Counted from the first letter of the stretch, positions 46,690 through 58,187 are shown. The stretch: 64,000 bases of DNA from DASQPR01 sp963724705 (GCA_963724705.1 CAVRVS010000007.1:558001-622000), one strand, 5' to 3'. Program-made: numbers and translations. The notes: generated by a model from the sequence alone, not told the origin.

Positions 46690-48763
46690 TTAGATCCTGA
46701 GGTTTTCCGGCAGCGGCTTGCTGTGCAGGACGACCAGCTCCGCGACGGCGCGGGACAGGGCGACATAGAGCCGATTCATGCCACGAGGCTCGGCGGCGAC
46801 GATGTCGGCTGGCTCGACCAGGACGACCCGGTCGTACTCCAGGCCCTTGATCTGGCTGACCGGCATCGCGTTGAGCTCGGCGGCCAGGTTATCCGGTGCG
46901 ATGACCGTGCCTTCGATGTCGCGTACCGCCGCGGCCAGGTCGTCCACGTGGCGAATCTCCAGAATTCCGCCGGGCCGGAAGGAGCGGGTCGGCTCGATGC
47001 CCGGCGCCAGGGCGCGGGCGGCGAAGTCGGCGATGACCTGCGGCACCCGATAGCCGGTGGGCAGGTCGAGCATCCGGACCTCGCGCTTGCCCAGCCGCTG
47101 CACCAACTCCGGCCAGGACTCGACGGCCAACGGATGGGTGGCCTGCCCGAGGTCGCCGACGATGGTCATCGACGCGTGGGCGGCGCGGCGGGCGATCATC
47201 CGACACTCCATCGGCGACAGATCCTGCGCCTCGTCGAGGATGACGTGCAGATATACGTCGTCGACGTGTTCTTCGGGCTCGGCGACCGGCAGCGGCTCGG
47301 CCAGCACCGGCACGTAGCCCTCCTCGCCGTACGGGTCGAAGCCGTCGATCCAGCTCACTACCTTGTGGCCCTCGCGCAGGATGATCGCGGCCGCCCAGCG
47401 CTGCGCGGCCCAGTAGCCGTTGTTGTCGATGGACTGACCGGATACGGCGATCGGCGTGGCAAGTCCGGGCGCGAACAGCTGCCAACCATCGTTGAGGCTC
47501 CAGCTCACCACGAAGGTCTCGGCCAGACGGGCGCCGCTCTTCAGCTCGCGCAGTTGCCACTCGGGCACCTTCTTGGCTGCGACCTCCGGCTTCCCCAAAA
47601 TCTCGTCGAGTTCGTCGAGCAGCGGGACGTCGTCGACCGACCACTGGCCGTTCTGGGCGGGAAGGACATCCTGCGGGGTCAGCGTCGGCCACCAGGAGTG
47701 CAGGAAACCGTCCGGGACCTCCTTGCCGCCGAGCATTTCGGAGAGCACTCTCGCCGCGATCGCACGCGCGCCGTTGGGCTTGATGCCCCTGGCCTCGCAG
47801 CGTTTCCTGATTTCGAGCGCGGGCCTTGGTCAGGTCGTCGGCTTGGAGTGTGCGCAGCTGGTCCGGTGCGTTCGGCGGGGTGTCCCACGCCAGGTCGGTC
47901 AGCACCCGCACCATCTTCAGGTCGCCCTTGACCTTCGCCACGTTGGCGGGGTCACGTCGGGTCGCCGTGACACCCTCGAATAGCTCGCCGATCGCTCGCA
48001 GGTGGACACTGTCCTCGCCGAGCCCGGGCAACACTCGACCGATGTATTCGGTGAACACCGTCGACGGCCCGACCACCAGCACACGGCCGTCGGCGAACTT
48101 GCCCCGGTCGGTGTAGAGCAGGTAGGCGGCGCGGTGCAGGGCCACCTGCGTCTTGCCGGTGCCGGGACCGCCGGTGATGAGGGTGACACCGTGGGCGGGC
48201 GCGCGGATCGCCTCGTCCTGCTCGCGCTGGATGGTGGTGACGATGTCGCGCATGTGCTCGCCGCGTTCCCGGGTCAACGATCTGAGCAGCGCGCCCTCAC
48301 CGACCACGCCATCGACATCCTTCTGGGACAGGACCTCGTCATCGAGCGCGACCACCTTGGGACCTTCGCAGGTGATGACGCGTCGACGATCCACGCCGAG
48401 CGGTTCGCCGGGGGTGGCGCGGTAGAACGGCGCGGCAGCAGGCGCACGCCAGTCCACCACCAGCGGCTCCCGGTCCTCGTCGCGAACACCGAGCCGGCCG
48501 ATGCGGTAGGTGTCGCCGTCGTCGAAGTCCAGCCGGCCGAAGACGATGCCCTCCTCCTGACTGTCCAGATCGGACATCTTGGCGGCAGCGCCCAGGACCA
48601 TGGCGTCGCGTTCGACCAGGCCGGTCAGCGGGCCGGAGGCGGCGCGCCGGTGTCCCTCTACCGTCAGTTCCCTCGTTTGCGCGCGCATGACCTCCAGGCG
48701 GGCGTAGACCTTGTCGACGACCTGCTGTTCGATGGCAATCTGCTGTGCTGTCACTTCGGACAC
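46690..48763 (-). CDS. HelD/HelR-like RNA polymerase-associated ATPase, one frameshift
   Basis: About 690 residues once repaired. Start GTG 48763 follows GGGGAG. The N-terminus (VTAQQIAIEQQVVDKVYARLE) is the coiled secondary-channel arm type of HelD proteins; Walker A is GGPGTGKTQVALHRAAYLL and Walker B DEAQDLSPMECRM. HelD-family ATPases pull RNA polymerase off DNA; the HelR subgroup also protects against rifampicin. The frame breaks at GGG 47821-47823 (plus strand); removing one base joins LQADDLTKA to ALEIRKRCEARGIKPN. The UvrD-like C-terminal half then runs to 46690. Confidence 0.8.
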
Positions 48764-49006
48764 GACGCTCCCCGACTGGTGGCTTGGTGACTCCGCTTGT
48801 GCAGTGCATGCGGATGGCGGCCTCGCACGCTGACAGCGCACTCGACTGCTTGACTCGTCGAGGATATGTCCTGGTCAGTGGCACAAAAATCAGCATCCGG
48901 GGTGATTCGGGCGGGTTGACGGACCCATATACTGGAGATGGCGGAGGAAACGAACTGCCATGCCGGCCGGCGTGCACCGACCGTCCCCCAGCCGTCGGGA
49001 AGCGAC

Positions 49007-49039
49007 GGGTTAAGGCTCGAATCCCCTCGTCTCGACCAG
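49007..49039. repeat. Degenerate copy of the tRNA-Ala 3' end (possible att site)
   Basis: GGGTTAAGGCTCGAATCCCC and CTCGTCTCGACCAG parallel the T arm, acceptor, CCA and following G of tRNA-Ala at 42040-42073, with four mismatches and one gap over 33 bases. The rest of a tRNA is absent. Orientation is the same, as expected for attL/attR repeats, with an integrase relic between them. Confidence 0.55.
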
Positions 49040-49191
49040 TCGAAACGATCGTTGATCAGGCTCGGCCCGTAGCCAAGTCGCGCGCTACGTTCGACAACTC
49101 CTGCTGCCACCGGGCTGCGTGACGCGGCGGGCGACGACAAAACGGCGGGCGCGACGGCAGATGTCGGCTCGTGCGGCCATACCGATGGCCA

Positions 49192-49267
49192 ACCGGTCAG
49201 GAATCGAGAAGCGCGGGTTTCGCGGTCGCACCTAGCCTGATGGCGTGGAAATAACGATCTACTCGAG
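49192..49267 (+). pseudogene. Relic of an AraC-VOC gene junction
   Basis: 76 bases nearly repeat 52391-52467. The frame still encodes an AraC-type tail (PVRNREARVSRSHLA, stop), and then a GTG-led VOC start (EITIYS, matching DITIYS downstream) before it diverges. The AraC body and VOC body are missing. The stretch 48764-49482 otherwise shows no gene besides the tRNA-end copy. Confidence 0.6.
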
Positions 49268-49482
49268 ATCGACGCGCTGCTGCGGGACCCCGGTGAACGG
49301 TTCAAAGGGCGTCGTTGGCGGGTCTGACGGCCCGGCTCCGGCCCGCCGCCTCGCGCGAGCACAACGGCTCACGAAGCCGTAGCAATGGGAACCAAACGCG
49401 CTGTGCGAGGCTGGTCAGATCGAGCCAGGCGACGCCTAGGTAGTCCCGTGCGGCCCGCCGCCCCGAATTACATGGAGACACG

Positions 49483-51885
<2,403 letters not shown>

Positions 51886-51992
51886 CGGACCTCATGAAAT
51901 GAGCCCTGCCATGTGTTTCCACCATGATCGACCTCGTCGAGTCGGTATTCGTCCCGCTCCACTTCGTAGTCGGATGTGGCACGATTTCAGGG

Positions 51993-52439
51993 GTGACGAG
52001 TAGTCCTGCCCCGCAACGCTTGGATGATCTTGTACGTCTGCGGCGGGTTCGTGACCGGATCGACCGGGATTACGCGCAACCGTTGGATGTCGAGGCGCTT
52101 GCCCGTGGCGTGAACATGTCGGCCGGGCATCTCAGCCGCCAGTTCCGGCTGGCGTACGGCGAGTCGCCGTACAGCTATTTGATGACGCGGCGTATCGAAC
52201 GCGCGATGGCGTTGCTGCGTCGTGGCGACCTGAGTGTCACCGACGTGTGTTTCACGGTGGGTTGCGCGTCGCTGGGCACGTTCAGTAGTCGTTTTACGGA
52301 GTTGGTCGGCGTGCCGCCGAGCACCTATCGGCGTGAGGCAGCGGGTGGGACGGCCGGGTTACCTGCGTGTGTGGCCAAACAGGTCACCAGACCAGTCAGG
52401 AATCGAGAAGCGCATCTCACGCAGCCGCACCTAGCCTGA
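51993..52439 (+). CDS. AraC-family transcriptional regulator (short)
   Basis: 148 residues consisting essentially of the AraC DNA-binding domain: two helix-turn-helix units, LDVEALARGVNMSAGHLSRQ and VTDVCFTVGCASLGTFSSRF. There is no sensor domain, so the ligand, if any, is unclear. GTG 51993 gives the compact family form; the open frame begins at 51924. The VOC gene starts 5 bases after its stop, so regulator and VOC protein are likely co-transcribed. Confidence 0.85.
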   Translation: MTSSPAPQRLDDLVRLRRVRDRIDRDYAQPLDVEALARGVNMSAGHLSRQFRLAYGESPYSYLMTRRIERAMALLRRGDLSVTDVCFTVGCASLGTFSSRFTELVGVPPSTYRREAAGGTAGLPACVAKQVTRPVRNREAHLTQPHLA

Positions 52440-52467
52440 CTGGTATGGATATCACGATCTACTCGAG
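52391..52467 (+). repeat. Intact partner of the AraC-VOC junction repeat
   Basis: Spans the end of the AraC gene and the first codons of the VOC gene. About 60 of 77 positions match 49192-49267 in direct orientation; blocks such as TCAGGAATCGAGAAGCGC and ACGATCTACTCGAG are identical. Confidence 0.7.
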
Positions 52468-52855
52468 TTTCCTTCCGCTTGACGACCCGGACGCGGCCCT
52501 GACCTTCTACCGCGACACCCTCGGCTTCGAGGTCCGCAACGATGTCGGCAAGGGCGCCATGCGCTGGATCACCGTCGGCCCCGCCGGGCAGCCCGACACC
52601 TCCATCGTCTTGTACCCGCCGGGCGCCAACCCCGGCATCACCGACACCGAACGCCGCACCATCGCCGAGATGATGGCCAAGGGCACGTACGCCACCCTGC
52701 TGCTGGCCACCAAAGACCTCGACGGCACCTTCGAGCGGCTGCAGGCCAACGACGCCGACGTCGTCCAGGAACCGACCGAACAGCCCTACGGCGTTCGCGA
52801 CTGCGCCGTCCGCGACCCTGCCGGCAATCTGATCCGCGTCCAGGAAGTGCGTTGA
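52445..52855 (+). CDS. VOC-family (glyoxalase-fold) protein
   Basis: 136 residues in the vicinal-oxygen-chelate fold: DPDAALTFYRDTLGFEVRND at the start of the first beta-alpha-beta-beta-beta unit and a second unit ending in RDCAVRDPAGNLIRV, where the metal-ligand Glu/His positions would lie. Members include glyoxalases, antibiotic-binding proteins and dioxygenases; this one is not assignable. Coupled to the AraC regulator upstream. Confidence 0.85.
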   Translation: MDITIYSSFLPLDDPDAALTFYRDTLGFEVRNDVGKGAMRWITVGPAGQPDTSIVLYPPGANPGITDTERRTIAEMMAKGTYATLLLATKDLDGTFERLQANDADVVQEPTEQPYGVRDCAVRDPAGNLIRVQEVR

Positions 52856-52911
52856 GCCATGACCCGCGGCGAAGTCCGCCCAGGCATCGGACGGTGCGGC
52901 AGTTTGCCTGC

Positions 52912-53160
52912 TCAGCGACGTCCTGACGCCGGGTCCACCTGGCCGACCGCCACCATCTTTTGAATCGCCTGCCGGGTTACACCGAGCTCGCGGGCAAGGT
53001 CCGACTGGTTGAAGCCCTCGGCCAGCAGTTGTTCGATGATCAGCCGACGCTCACGGGCGAGCGACTGCGCGATCTTGTAGTGCTCGATCGCCGCCGAACG
53101 GACCTCGGTCAAGCGTGCGAATAGCTCGGCGTGATCCTGCGTCTCGATGCGCTTCACCAT
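52912..53160 (-). CDS. Small helix-turn-helix DNA-binding protein
   Basis: 82 residues from ATG 53160. A helical N-terminus (HAELFARLTEVRSAAIEHYK) is followed by a C-terminal helix-turn-helix, GFNQSDLARELGVTRQAIQK. Just upstream are two tandem palindromes with the half-site TGACAAC/GTTGTCA, fitting self-repression. No partner gene overlaps it, so a toxin-antitoxin role is not supported here. Confidence 0.75.
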   Translation of the reverse strand: MVKRIETQDHAELFARLTEVRSAAIEHYKIAQSLARERRLIIEQLLAEGFNQSDLARELGVTRQAIQKMVAVGQVDPASGRR

Positions 53161-53170
53161 GAACAGATTG

Positions 53171-53209
53171 TGACAACCCCTAGTTGTCAGTGTCAACCCC
53201 CGGTTGTCA
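53171..53209. promoter_or_regulatory. Tandem operator palindromes upstream of the HTH gene
   Basis: TGACAAC-CCCTA-GTTGTCA (53171-53189) is a perfect 7-bp dyad with a 5-base spacer. TGTCAAC-CCCCG-GTTGTCA (53191-53209) is the same with one changed position. Centres are 20 bp apart, two helical turns, placing both sites on one face 11 bases before the HTH start codon. Confidence 0.75.
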
Positions 53210-53295
53210 AGCTTCTCGTGGCTCTGGACGTCTGGCCGACGACATGCTGACTGCGGACGGCGCGATGACTGTGTACCGCCGTCAGTAGCGAGCGA

Positions 53296-53583
53296 TCACA
53301 GGGTGACGGTTAGGCGGACCGTCAGAATGTCGCCGACCGCCAGCCGCTCGGCCGTGCGGACCGATGTCTTGACGGGAACGACGTACTGGCCGTCCTTCGG
53401 GAAGAGCGACGTCTTCCATTGGGTTCCGCCGATGCGCGCGGCGACGGGAATCATTCCCCAGCCGTAGGTCACGAACGCCGAAACCGCCTCCAATTCGCCG
53501 CACTGCTGGTCGGGAACCGTGATGAAGTGCCACGGCGCCGGGCCTTTCCAGAACCACATCTCGCCGGTGAACTCCAGATTCAT
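53296..53583 (-). CDS. DUF1905 domain protein
   Basis: 95 residues, a complete DUF1905 domain: LEFTGEMWFWKGPAPWHFI, then VTYGWGMIPVAARIGGTQW, SLFPKDGQYVVPVK and a final VGDILTVRLTV strand. The family has an unknown biochemical role and is widespread in soil bacteria. ATG 53583 is the family start; the frame upstream lacks a ribosome-binding site. Confidence 0.85.
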   Translation of the reverse strand: MNLEFTGEMWFWKGPAPWHFITVPDQQCGELEAVSAFVTYGWGMIPVAARIGGTQWKTSLFPKDGQYVVPVKTSVRTAERLAVGDILTVRLTVTL

Positions 53584-53759
53584 TCGACCAGGATAGGAGC
53601 GCGTCGGATCCATCGGCAGTGTCGCCGGCTCCGGTCGGTGGTTGCTCACGGGCAGGTCCACCGTCTACTCGCGCCCGCCAGTCACGGTCAGACGGCCGGA
53701 GGCGCGCGATGACGCGGCACGGCAAAGGCTCGATTCGGTGGAACCGGGTACGCGTGCGA

Positions 53760-54143
53760 TTAGCCGTCGTCGCGGCACAGGCAGAACGGGTGTCCGACCG
53801 GGTCGAGGAGCACGCGTACGTGTTCCTGCGGTTGATGCTCGGCCAGTGTCGCTCCGAGCGCAACCGCCTCAGCGACCGCGGATTCGAGGTCGCCGACCTG
53901 GAAGTCGAAGTGCATCATCGGGCGCTGCTTGCCGTCTACGGGCGGCCAGACGGGGACCTGGTAATCCGTTGCCTGCTGGAACACGACATAGATGGATCCC
54001 TCGGGAGCGGCGAGGATGGCCGTTCCCGGCTCCTCGTGTCCGATGGGCCAGCCGAGCAGCTCGGAGTAGAACCGCGCCAATGCGCCGGGGTCGGGCGCTT
54101 CGATAGCAGTTCCCCACCACATGCCGTTCGTTCGCGATCGCAC
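53760..54143 (-). CDS. VOC-family protein
   Basis: 127 residues of glyoxalase fold: GTAIEAPDPGALARFYSELLG begins unit one and the second unit ends LLDPVGHPFCLCR, where the family's second metal ligand pair lies. Substrate not assignable; antibiotic-binding and lyase members share this form. GTG 54143 or ATG 54122 could start; neither has a strong ribosome-binding site. Confidence 0.8.
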   Translation of the reverse strand: MRSRTNGMWWGTAIEAPDPGALARFYSELLGWPIGHEEPGTAILAAPEGSIYVVFQQATDYQVPVWPPVDGKQRPMMHFDFQVGDLESAVAEAVALGATLAEHQPQEHVRVLLDPVGHPFCLCRDDG

Positions 54144-54314
54144 GGTTGCAGTCTGTCGGTGGCGTATGACGATGTCCAGCGGACCTCGCTCGGCTCTTGT
54201 TTGACTGCCGCGGCCAGAGCAATGTGCGGCGCCCGGAACGGCGTCGACGCGTTGTCGTATGGTCGCTGAGGGCCGCGACCGCATCGCCGCGGCAAGACAC
54301 GTTAGGAGGTTCCG

Positions 54315-55007
54315 ATGAGCGACGCGCGACCAAGTGGGTCGTTCACCGCATCGGCCTGGCGGGAGATCGCCGGATGGCGTGACGCCGTTGCCGGCATGCC
54401 GTTCATCCGCGCCTTGGCCGACGGGTCGCTGGCAGCGGACGCCTTCGGGTTCTACCTCGCCCAGGATGCCGCGTACCTGGTGGAGTTTGCCCGCGCCTTG
54501 TCGGTCGCTAGTCACCTGGCGCCGACACGGGCCGGCCAGACGTTCTTTGCCGGTTCCGCGCATCAGGCCTTAGAGGTCGAATCGGTGCTGCATCGCGACT
54601 GGCTGGGCCGGCATGGGGCGGCTCAGAACGTTCCAGTGTCGCCGGTGACCGCGGCCTACACCGACCACCTCCTGGCGGTCGGATCCCGAGACGGATATCC
54701 GGTGCTGGTGGCCGCGCTGTTGCCTTGCTATTGGCTGTACGCCCACATCGGAACCATCGTGTTGGCGGAGGCCGGCGACTTAGACGCCCACCCGTACGGG
54801 CAATGGATCAAGACGTACGCCGACGCCGCGTTCCAGGACGCCGCTCGAACGGCATGCGACCTGGCCGACGAGGCCGCCGACGACGCCGACGCGACCACTC
54901 GCGATCGGATGTTGACGATGTTCGCCCGCTCGTCCATGCACGAATACCTGTTCTTCGACCAAGGCATGTCCCAGCCGGACTGGCCAACACCGCCGGCAGC
55001 AGGCTGA
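54315..55007 (+). CDS. TenA-family protein (thiaminase II-like)
   Basis: 230 residues with the TenA all-helical fold: FGFYLAQDAAYLVEFARAL near residue 45, the catalytic-Cys motif ALLPCYWLYAHIG near 135, HPYGQWIKTYAD near 160, and SMHEYLFFDQ near the end. TenA hydrolyses aminopyrimidine products of thiamine breakdown for salvage. AGGAGG precedes the ATG. No thi genes are adjacent. Confidence 0.9.
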   Translation: MSDARPSGSFTASAWREIAGWRDAVAGMPFIRALADGSLAADAFGFYLAQDAAYLVEFARALSVASHLAPTRAGQTFFAGSAHQALEVESVLHRDWLGRHGAAQNVPVSPVTAAYTDHLLAVGSRDGYPVLVAALLPCYWLYAHIGTIVLAEAGDLDAHPYGQWIKTYADAAFQDAARTACDLADEAADDADATTRDRMLTMFARSSMHEYLFFDQGMSQPDWPTPPAAG

Positions 55008-55153
55008 CCGACCGGGCATAGGCCGCCGAGACAGGTTGCGCTCGCGCTCGCGATCGAGTCCTCGATCACGGGTGAGCAGGACCCCTCGCGACGGGTTCGC
55101 GCGAAACGCGACAGGGTGACTCACGGCTACGAGGTGGGGGATGGTCGGACGTT

Positions 55154-55709
55154 GTGGTGCTGAAACTGTTGGCGTTCGTCTTGCCACTGGGTGTCGATTC
55201 GTTCGCGATGGCGGCCGCGCTCGGCACTCAGCGTCCGACGCGGTGGCAACGCTGGCGGCTGTCGCTGTTATTCGTGGCGTTCGAGGGTGGAATGCCGTTG
55301 ATCGGCCTGGCAATCGGCGCACCGGTAGCAACGCGCGATCGGTCCGACCGCCGATTACATAGCCGGTGGTGTCCTGGTCGCCGTCGGTCTGTGGATGGTC
55401 TTCGCGGATGAAGACGAGGATGAGACCAGCAGCCGGATCGTGGGCGCCGGCGTGTGGTCGGCGCTGGCGCTCGGGGCGGCGATCAGCCTGGACGAGCTGG
55501 CGATCGGCTTCACGCTAGGTCTCGCCCGACTGCCCGTGGTCCCAGTCATTGTGGCGATCGCGGTGCAGGCGCTGGTGGCATCACAGCTCGGGTTTCGACT
55601 TGGTGCATTTGTGAGTGAGGCCTGGCGGGAATGGGCCGAACGGTTGGCCGGTATCGTGCTCGCCGCGCTCGGTGTGTATCTGGTGATTCAACGCGTACGG
55701 CAGCATTAG
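55154..55709 (+). CDS. mntP: Manganese efflux pump MntP, one frameshift
   Basis: About 184 residues after repair. The two halves each bring an acidic membrane motif typical of MntP: LGVDSFAMAAALG in the first and SLDELAIGFTLG in the second. The frame breaks near AA 55330-55331; removing one base joins GLAIGAPVA to AIGPTADYIAGGVLVAVGLW. MntP exports Mn(II). It is followed 28 bases on by a cation diffusion facilitator, so the pair may act together in metal homeostasis. Confidence 0.82.
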
Positions 55710-55737
55710 CTCTGCCGACATCGAAAGCGAGGGTTCA

Positions 55738-56364
55738 GTGACCGGTGGGCAGTCAGTCGTCGATGACGGCCATGCCGGGCTGGTCCGGCGAGGGCTTCTG
55801 CTCGAGTACATGACCCTGGGCTGGAACGCCGTCGGCATTGTGGTCCTCGCGTCGACCGCGATCGCCGCGCGATCGGTGGCGTTGGCCGGCTTCGGTCTGG
55901 ACTCGCTGATCGAGATTGGCGCGTCGATTGTCGTTGTGTGGGAGCTGTCCGGTGCCGATAGACGACGTCAACATCGAGCGCTGCGGTTGATCGCGATCGC
56001 CTTCGCGCTGTTGGCCGCGTACCTGGCGGTCCAGTCGACCGTCGTCCTGATCGTCGGCTATGAGCCTCGGCACAGCCCGATCGGCATTGTGTGGACCGCG
56101 GCGACCGGCGCGGCCATGTTCGCGCTGGCCGCGGGAAAGGCCAGGACCGGGCGAGCGCTGAACAATCCGGTGCTAACGGCCGAAGGGCGGGTCACCGTCG
56201 TTGATGGTGTGCTGGCCATCGCGGTGCTGGTCGGTCTTGTTCTCAACGCGGCGTACGGCCTGTGGTGGGCCGACCCGGCGGCCGGGTACGTCCTGGTTTT
56301 TTACGCAGTCCGGGAAGTCCGCACGATCATCGGCAGCACGGTAGGGCCGACACCGACCTCGTGA
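55738..56364 (+). CDS. Cation-diffusion-facilitator-type transporter
   Basis: 208 residues with about six membrane helices. GFGLDSLIEIGAS carries the Asp and Glu of the CDF-like metal site, repeated in the second half in AEGRVTVVDGVLA and WWADPAAGYVLV. No cytoplasmic C-terminal metal-binding domain is present, as in the short actinobacterial form. Its stop overlaps the GTG of the GrpB-like gene. Confidence 0.8.
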   Translation: MTGGQSVVDDGHAGLVRRGLLLEYMTLGWNAVGIVVLASTAIAARSVALAGFGLDSLIEIGASIVVVWELSGADRRRQHRALRLIAIAFALLAAYLAVQSTVVLIVGYEPRHSPIGIVWTAATGAAMFALAAGKARTGRALNNPVLTAEGRVTVVDGVLAIAVLVGLVLNAAYGLWWADPAAGYVLVFYAVREVRTIIGSTVGPTPTS

Positions 56365-57005
56365 TCGAGTACGGTCGCCGCATGCGTACGCCGCCACTTC
56401 CCGGCGCGTTGGCGCCAGTGACCGCCGCTCGGCTCGCATCCCGCGCCGTCGGCGGCCGACCGGCACAGGTAGCTCGGCCGATCACGATCGACGACTACGA
56501 CCCGGCGTGGCCGGCGATGTTCGCTCGCGAGGAGGCTCGCATTCGACAAACGCTCGGGCCGCTCGTGATCGCGGTCGACCACGTCGGATCGACGGCGGTG
56601 CCGGGCCTCGCGGCGAAGAACCGTCTCGACATCGACCTGATCGTCGCCGATCCGGCGGAGGAATCCGCCTACGTTCCGGCGCTCGAGCCGGCGGGCTATA
56701 TGCTGCGGACCCGCGAGCCCGACTGGTACGAACATCGCTGCCTATGGACGCATGATCACGGCGTCAATCTTCACGTCTTCGGGCCCGACTGTGACGAGCA
56801 CCTACGCCATCTGATCTTCCGTGACTGGCTCCGGGATCACCCGGACGATCGCGACCGGTACGCCGTCGAGAAGCGCCGGATCGCGGCGGCCCACTCGTGG
56901 GACATCGCCGAATACGTGAACCAGAAGGCGGCGTTCGTCGTCGAGGTCCTTCGGCGGGCCGGTTGCTCGGATCCACGCGATGCCGAATCGGCGATTGGCT
57001 CGTAG
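56361..57005 (+). CDS. GrpB-family protein (nucleotidyltransferase-like)
   Basis: 214 residues (207 from ATG 56382). PITIDDYDPAWPAMFAREEA starts the GrpB domain; VDHVGSTAVPGLAAKNRLDI and the paired acids in DIDLIV are the nucleotidyltransferase-fold motif; HDHGVNLHVF and RDWLRDHPDDRDRYAVEK follow. Some members join coenzyme A biosynthesis enzymes; function here unknown. GTG 56361 forms a GTGA overlap with the transporter, so coupled translation is likely. Confidence 0.85.
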   Translation: MIEYGRRMRTPPLPGALAPVTAARLASRAVGGRPAQVARPITIDDYDPAWPAMFAREEARIRQTLGPLVIAVDHVGSTAVPGLAAKNRLDIDLIVADPAEESAYVPALEPAGYMLRTREPDWYEHRCLWTHDHGVNLHVFGPDCDEHLRHLIFRDWLRDHPDDRDRYAVEKRRIAAAHSWDIAEYVNQKAAFVVEVLRRAGCSDPRDAESAIGS

Positions 57006-57013
57006 CGCACGAT

Positions 57014-57538
57014 TCACAGCGGTGTACGAGCATTGCGCAGCCGGATCCCGGAGAACTGTACGGTCGAGGCGATCACCGCTCGCCACCACGGCGCCAGGTC
57101 GTCGACCAGTCGCAATTCAATGCCGGCCGCTTCATGCAACGCGAGCAGATCACCGACAGGCTCGGCCGGCCCGAGTGGGTGGATCGGCCGCGAACTCACC
57201 CAGGCCGCGTCGCCGAACCGTTGAAACGACTCCGCGGCAAATCGGTAGGCGAATATCTGCGCTGTTTGCATCGCGGCGAGCCAGCCGTACTCGATCATGT
57301 GTACCCGAGTCGCCGACGGACCAAGGATGGCGGCCTTGTCGGCGGCCGTTGTCGATGGGACCGACCATGCCATCGCGCGCGGGCATTGCCGCGGAAACCA
57401 GTACGCCGGCGCCTGGTCGGCGTCAACCGCCCAGACGTACGCCTCGGGCTGCCGAGCCGTGGCGGCCACATGCGGCTCGAACGACCGGATCGTCGGATCT
57501 TCGGAGAAGTGCAGCAACTCGCCGACGTTCGGTCGCAT
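57014..57538 (-). CDS. DUF6886 family protein
   Basis: 174 residues. LLHFSEDPTIRSFEPHVAAT at the start, AYVWAVDADQAPAYWFPRQC and a HMIEYGWLAAMQ segment match the small soluble family now called DUF6886. Function unknown. It converges with the GrpB-like gene with 8 bases between stops. Confidence 0.72.
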   Translation of the reverse strand: MRPNVGELLHFSEDPTIRSFEPHVAATARQPEAYVWAVDADQAPAYWFPRQCPRAMAWSVPSTTAADKAAILGPSATRVHMIEYGWLAAMQTAQIFAYRFAAESFQRFGDAAWVSSRPIHPLGPAEPVGDLLALHEAAGIELRLVDDLAPWWRAVIASTVQFSGIRLRNARTPL

Positions 57539-57589
57539 CGCATCACTTTGGCCGAGGCTCGACCATCCGGCAAACGCGAATACGGCAGG

Positions 57590-58144
57590 ATGCGTCGTGT
57601 GATCGGAAAACTCGAAACCGCACCGGCCCGCTCCCGCACCGACCTCCTGGCCGCACCGGTCGCGGCGGCCCTCGCGTCGTGGACTGGAGCGACGAACGTC
57701 GACGATATCGAGGTCGCCGCGATCGACCCTGATCTCGCCGATACGGCCGCGTTCTGCGCCGCGTACGACGTCGGGCTGGACGTGAGCGCGAACTGCGTCG
57801 TGGTGGCCGGCAAACGCGAAGGCCTGCAGCGTTTCGCCGCCTGTATGGTCCTCGCGACCACCCGCGCCGACGTGAACAACGTCGTGCGCCGACTGTTGGA
57901 CGTACGGAAGCTGAGCTTCGCCCCGATGGACACCGCGGTCAATGAGACGGGCATGGAGTACGGCGGGATTACTCCGATCGGGCTCCCGGCCGCGTGGCCC
58001 ATTTACGTCGACGCCGCCGTCGCCGCGACGCCACTGGTCGTCATCGGGTCCGGCGTGCGGCGGAGCAAGATCGTGCTACCCGGGGCAACCCTCGCCGAAC
58101 TGCCGAACGCGCAGGTCGTCGACGGCCTGGCCAACCCGATCTAG
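57590..58144 (+). CDS. YbaK/EbsC-family aminoacyl-tRNA deacylase-like protein
   Basis: 184 residues. An N-terminal helix pair precedes the YbaK fold: DVSANCVVVAGKREGLQRFA, VRRLLDVRKLSFAPMD and the loop TGMEYGGITPIGLP, which resembles the conserved editing-pocket GGxxPxG segment. Such enzymes clear mischarged tRNAs in trans. ATG 57590 or GTG 57599 could be the start. It is close to proS, whose own editing domain acts on mischarged tRNA-Pro, but the substrate is not determined. Confidence 0.82.
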   Translation: MRRVIGKLETAPARSRTDLLAAPVAAALASWTGATNVDDIEVAAIDPDLADTAAFCAAYDVGLDVSANCVVVAGKREGLQRFAACMVLATTRADVNNVVRRLLDVRKLSFAPMDTAVNETGMEYGGITPIGLPAAWPIYVDAAVAATPLVVIGSGVRRSKIVLPGATLAELPNAQVVDGLANPI

Positions 58145-58187
58145 CGCGCCACGACAGACGGTCCGAGCGGGCGCGAGCGACCGAGAA

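Noticed and set aside
48915..48935. Sigma-70-type promoter TTGACG ... TATACT upstream of the HelR-like gene
   Set aside because: The two boxes are only about six bases apart and face away from the gene.
48960..49039. A functional tRNA gene ending at 49039
   Set aside because: The required 5' acceptor strand and D and anticodon arms are not present upstream; only the T arm and 3' end are recognisable.
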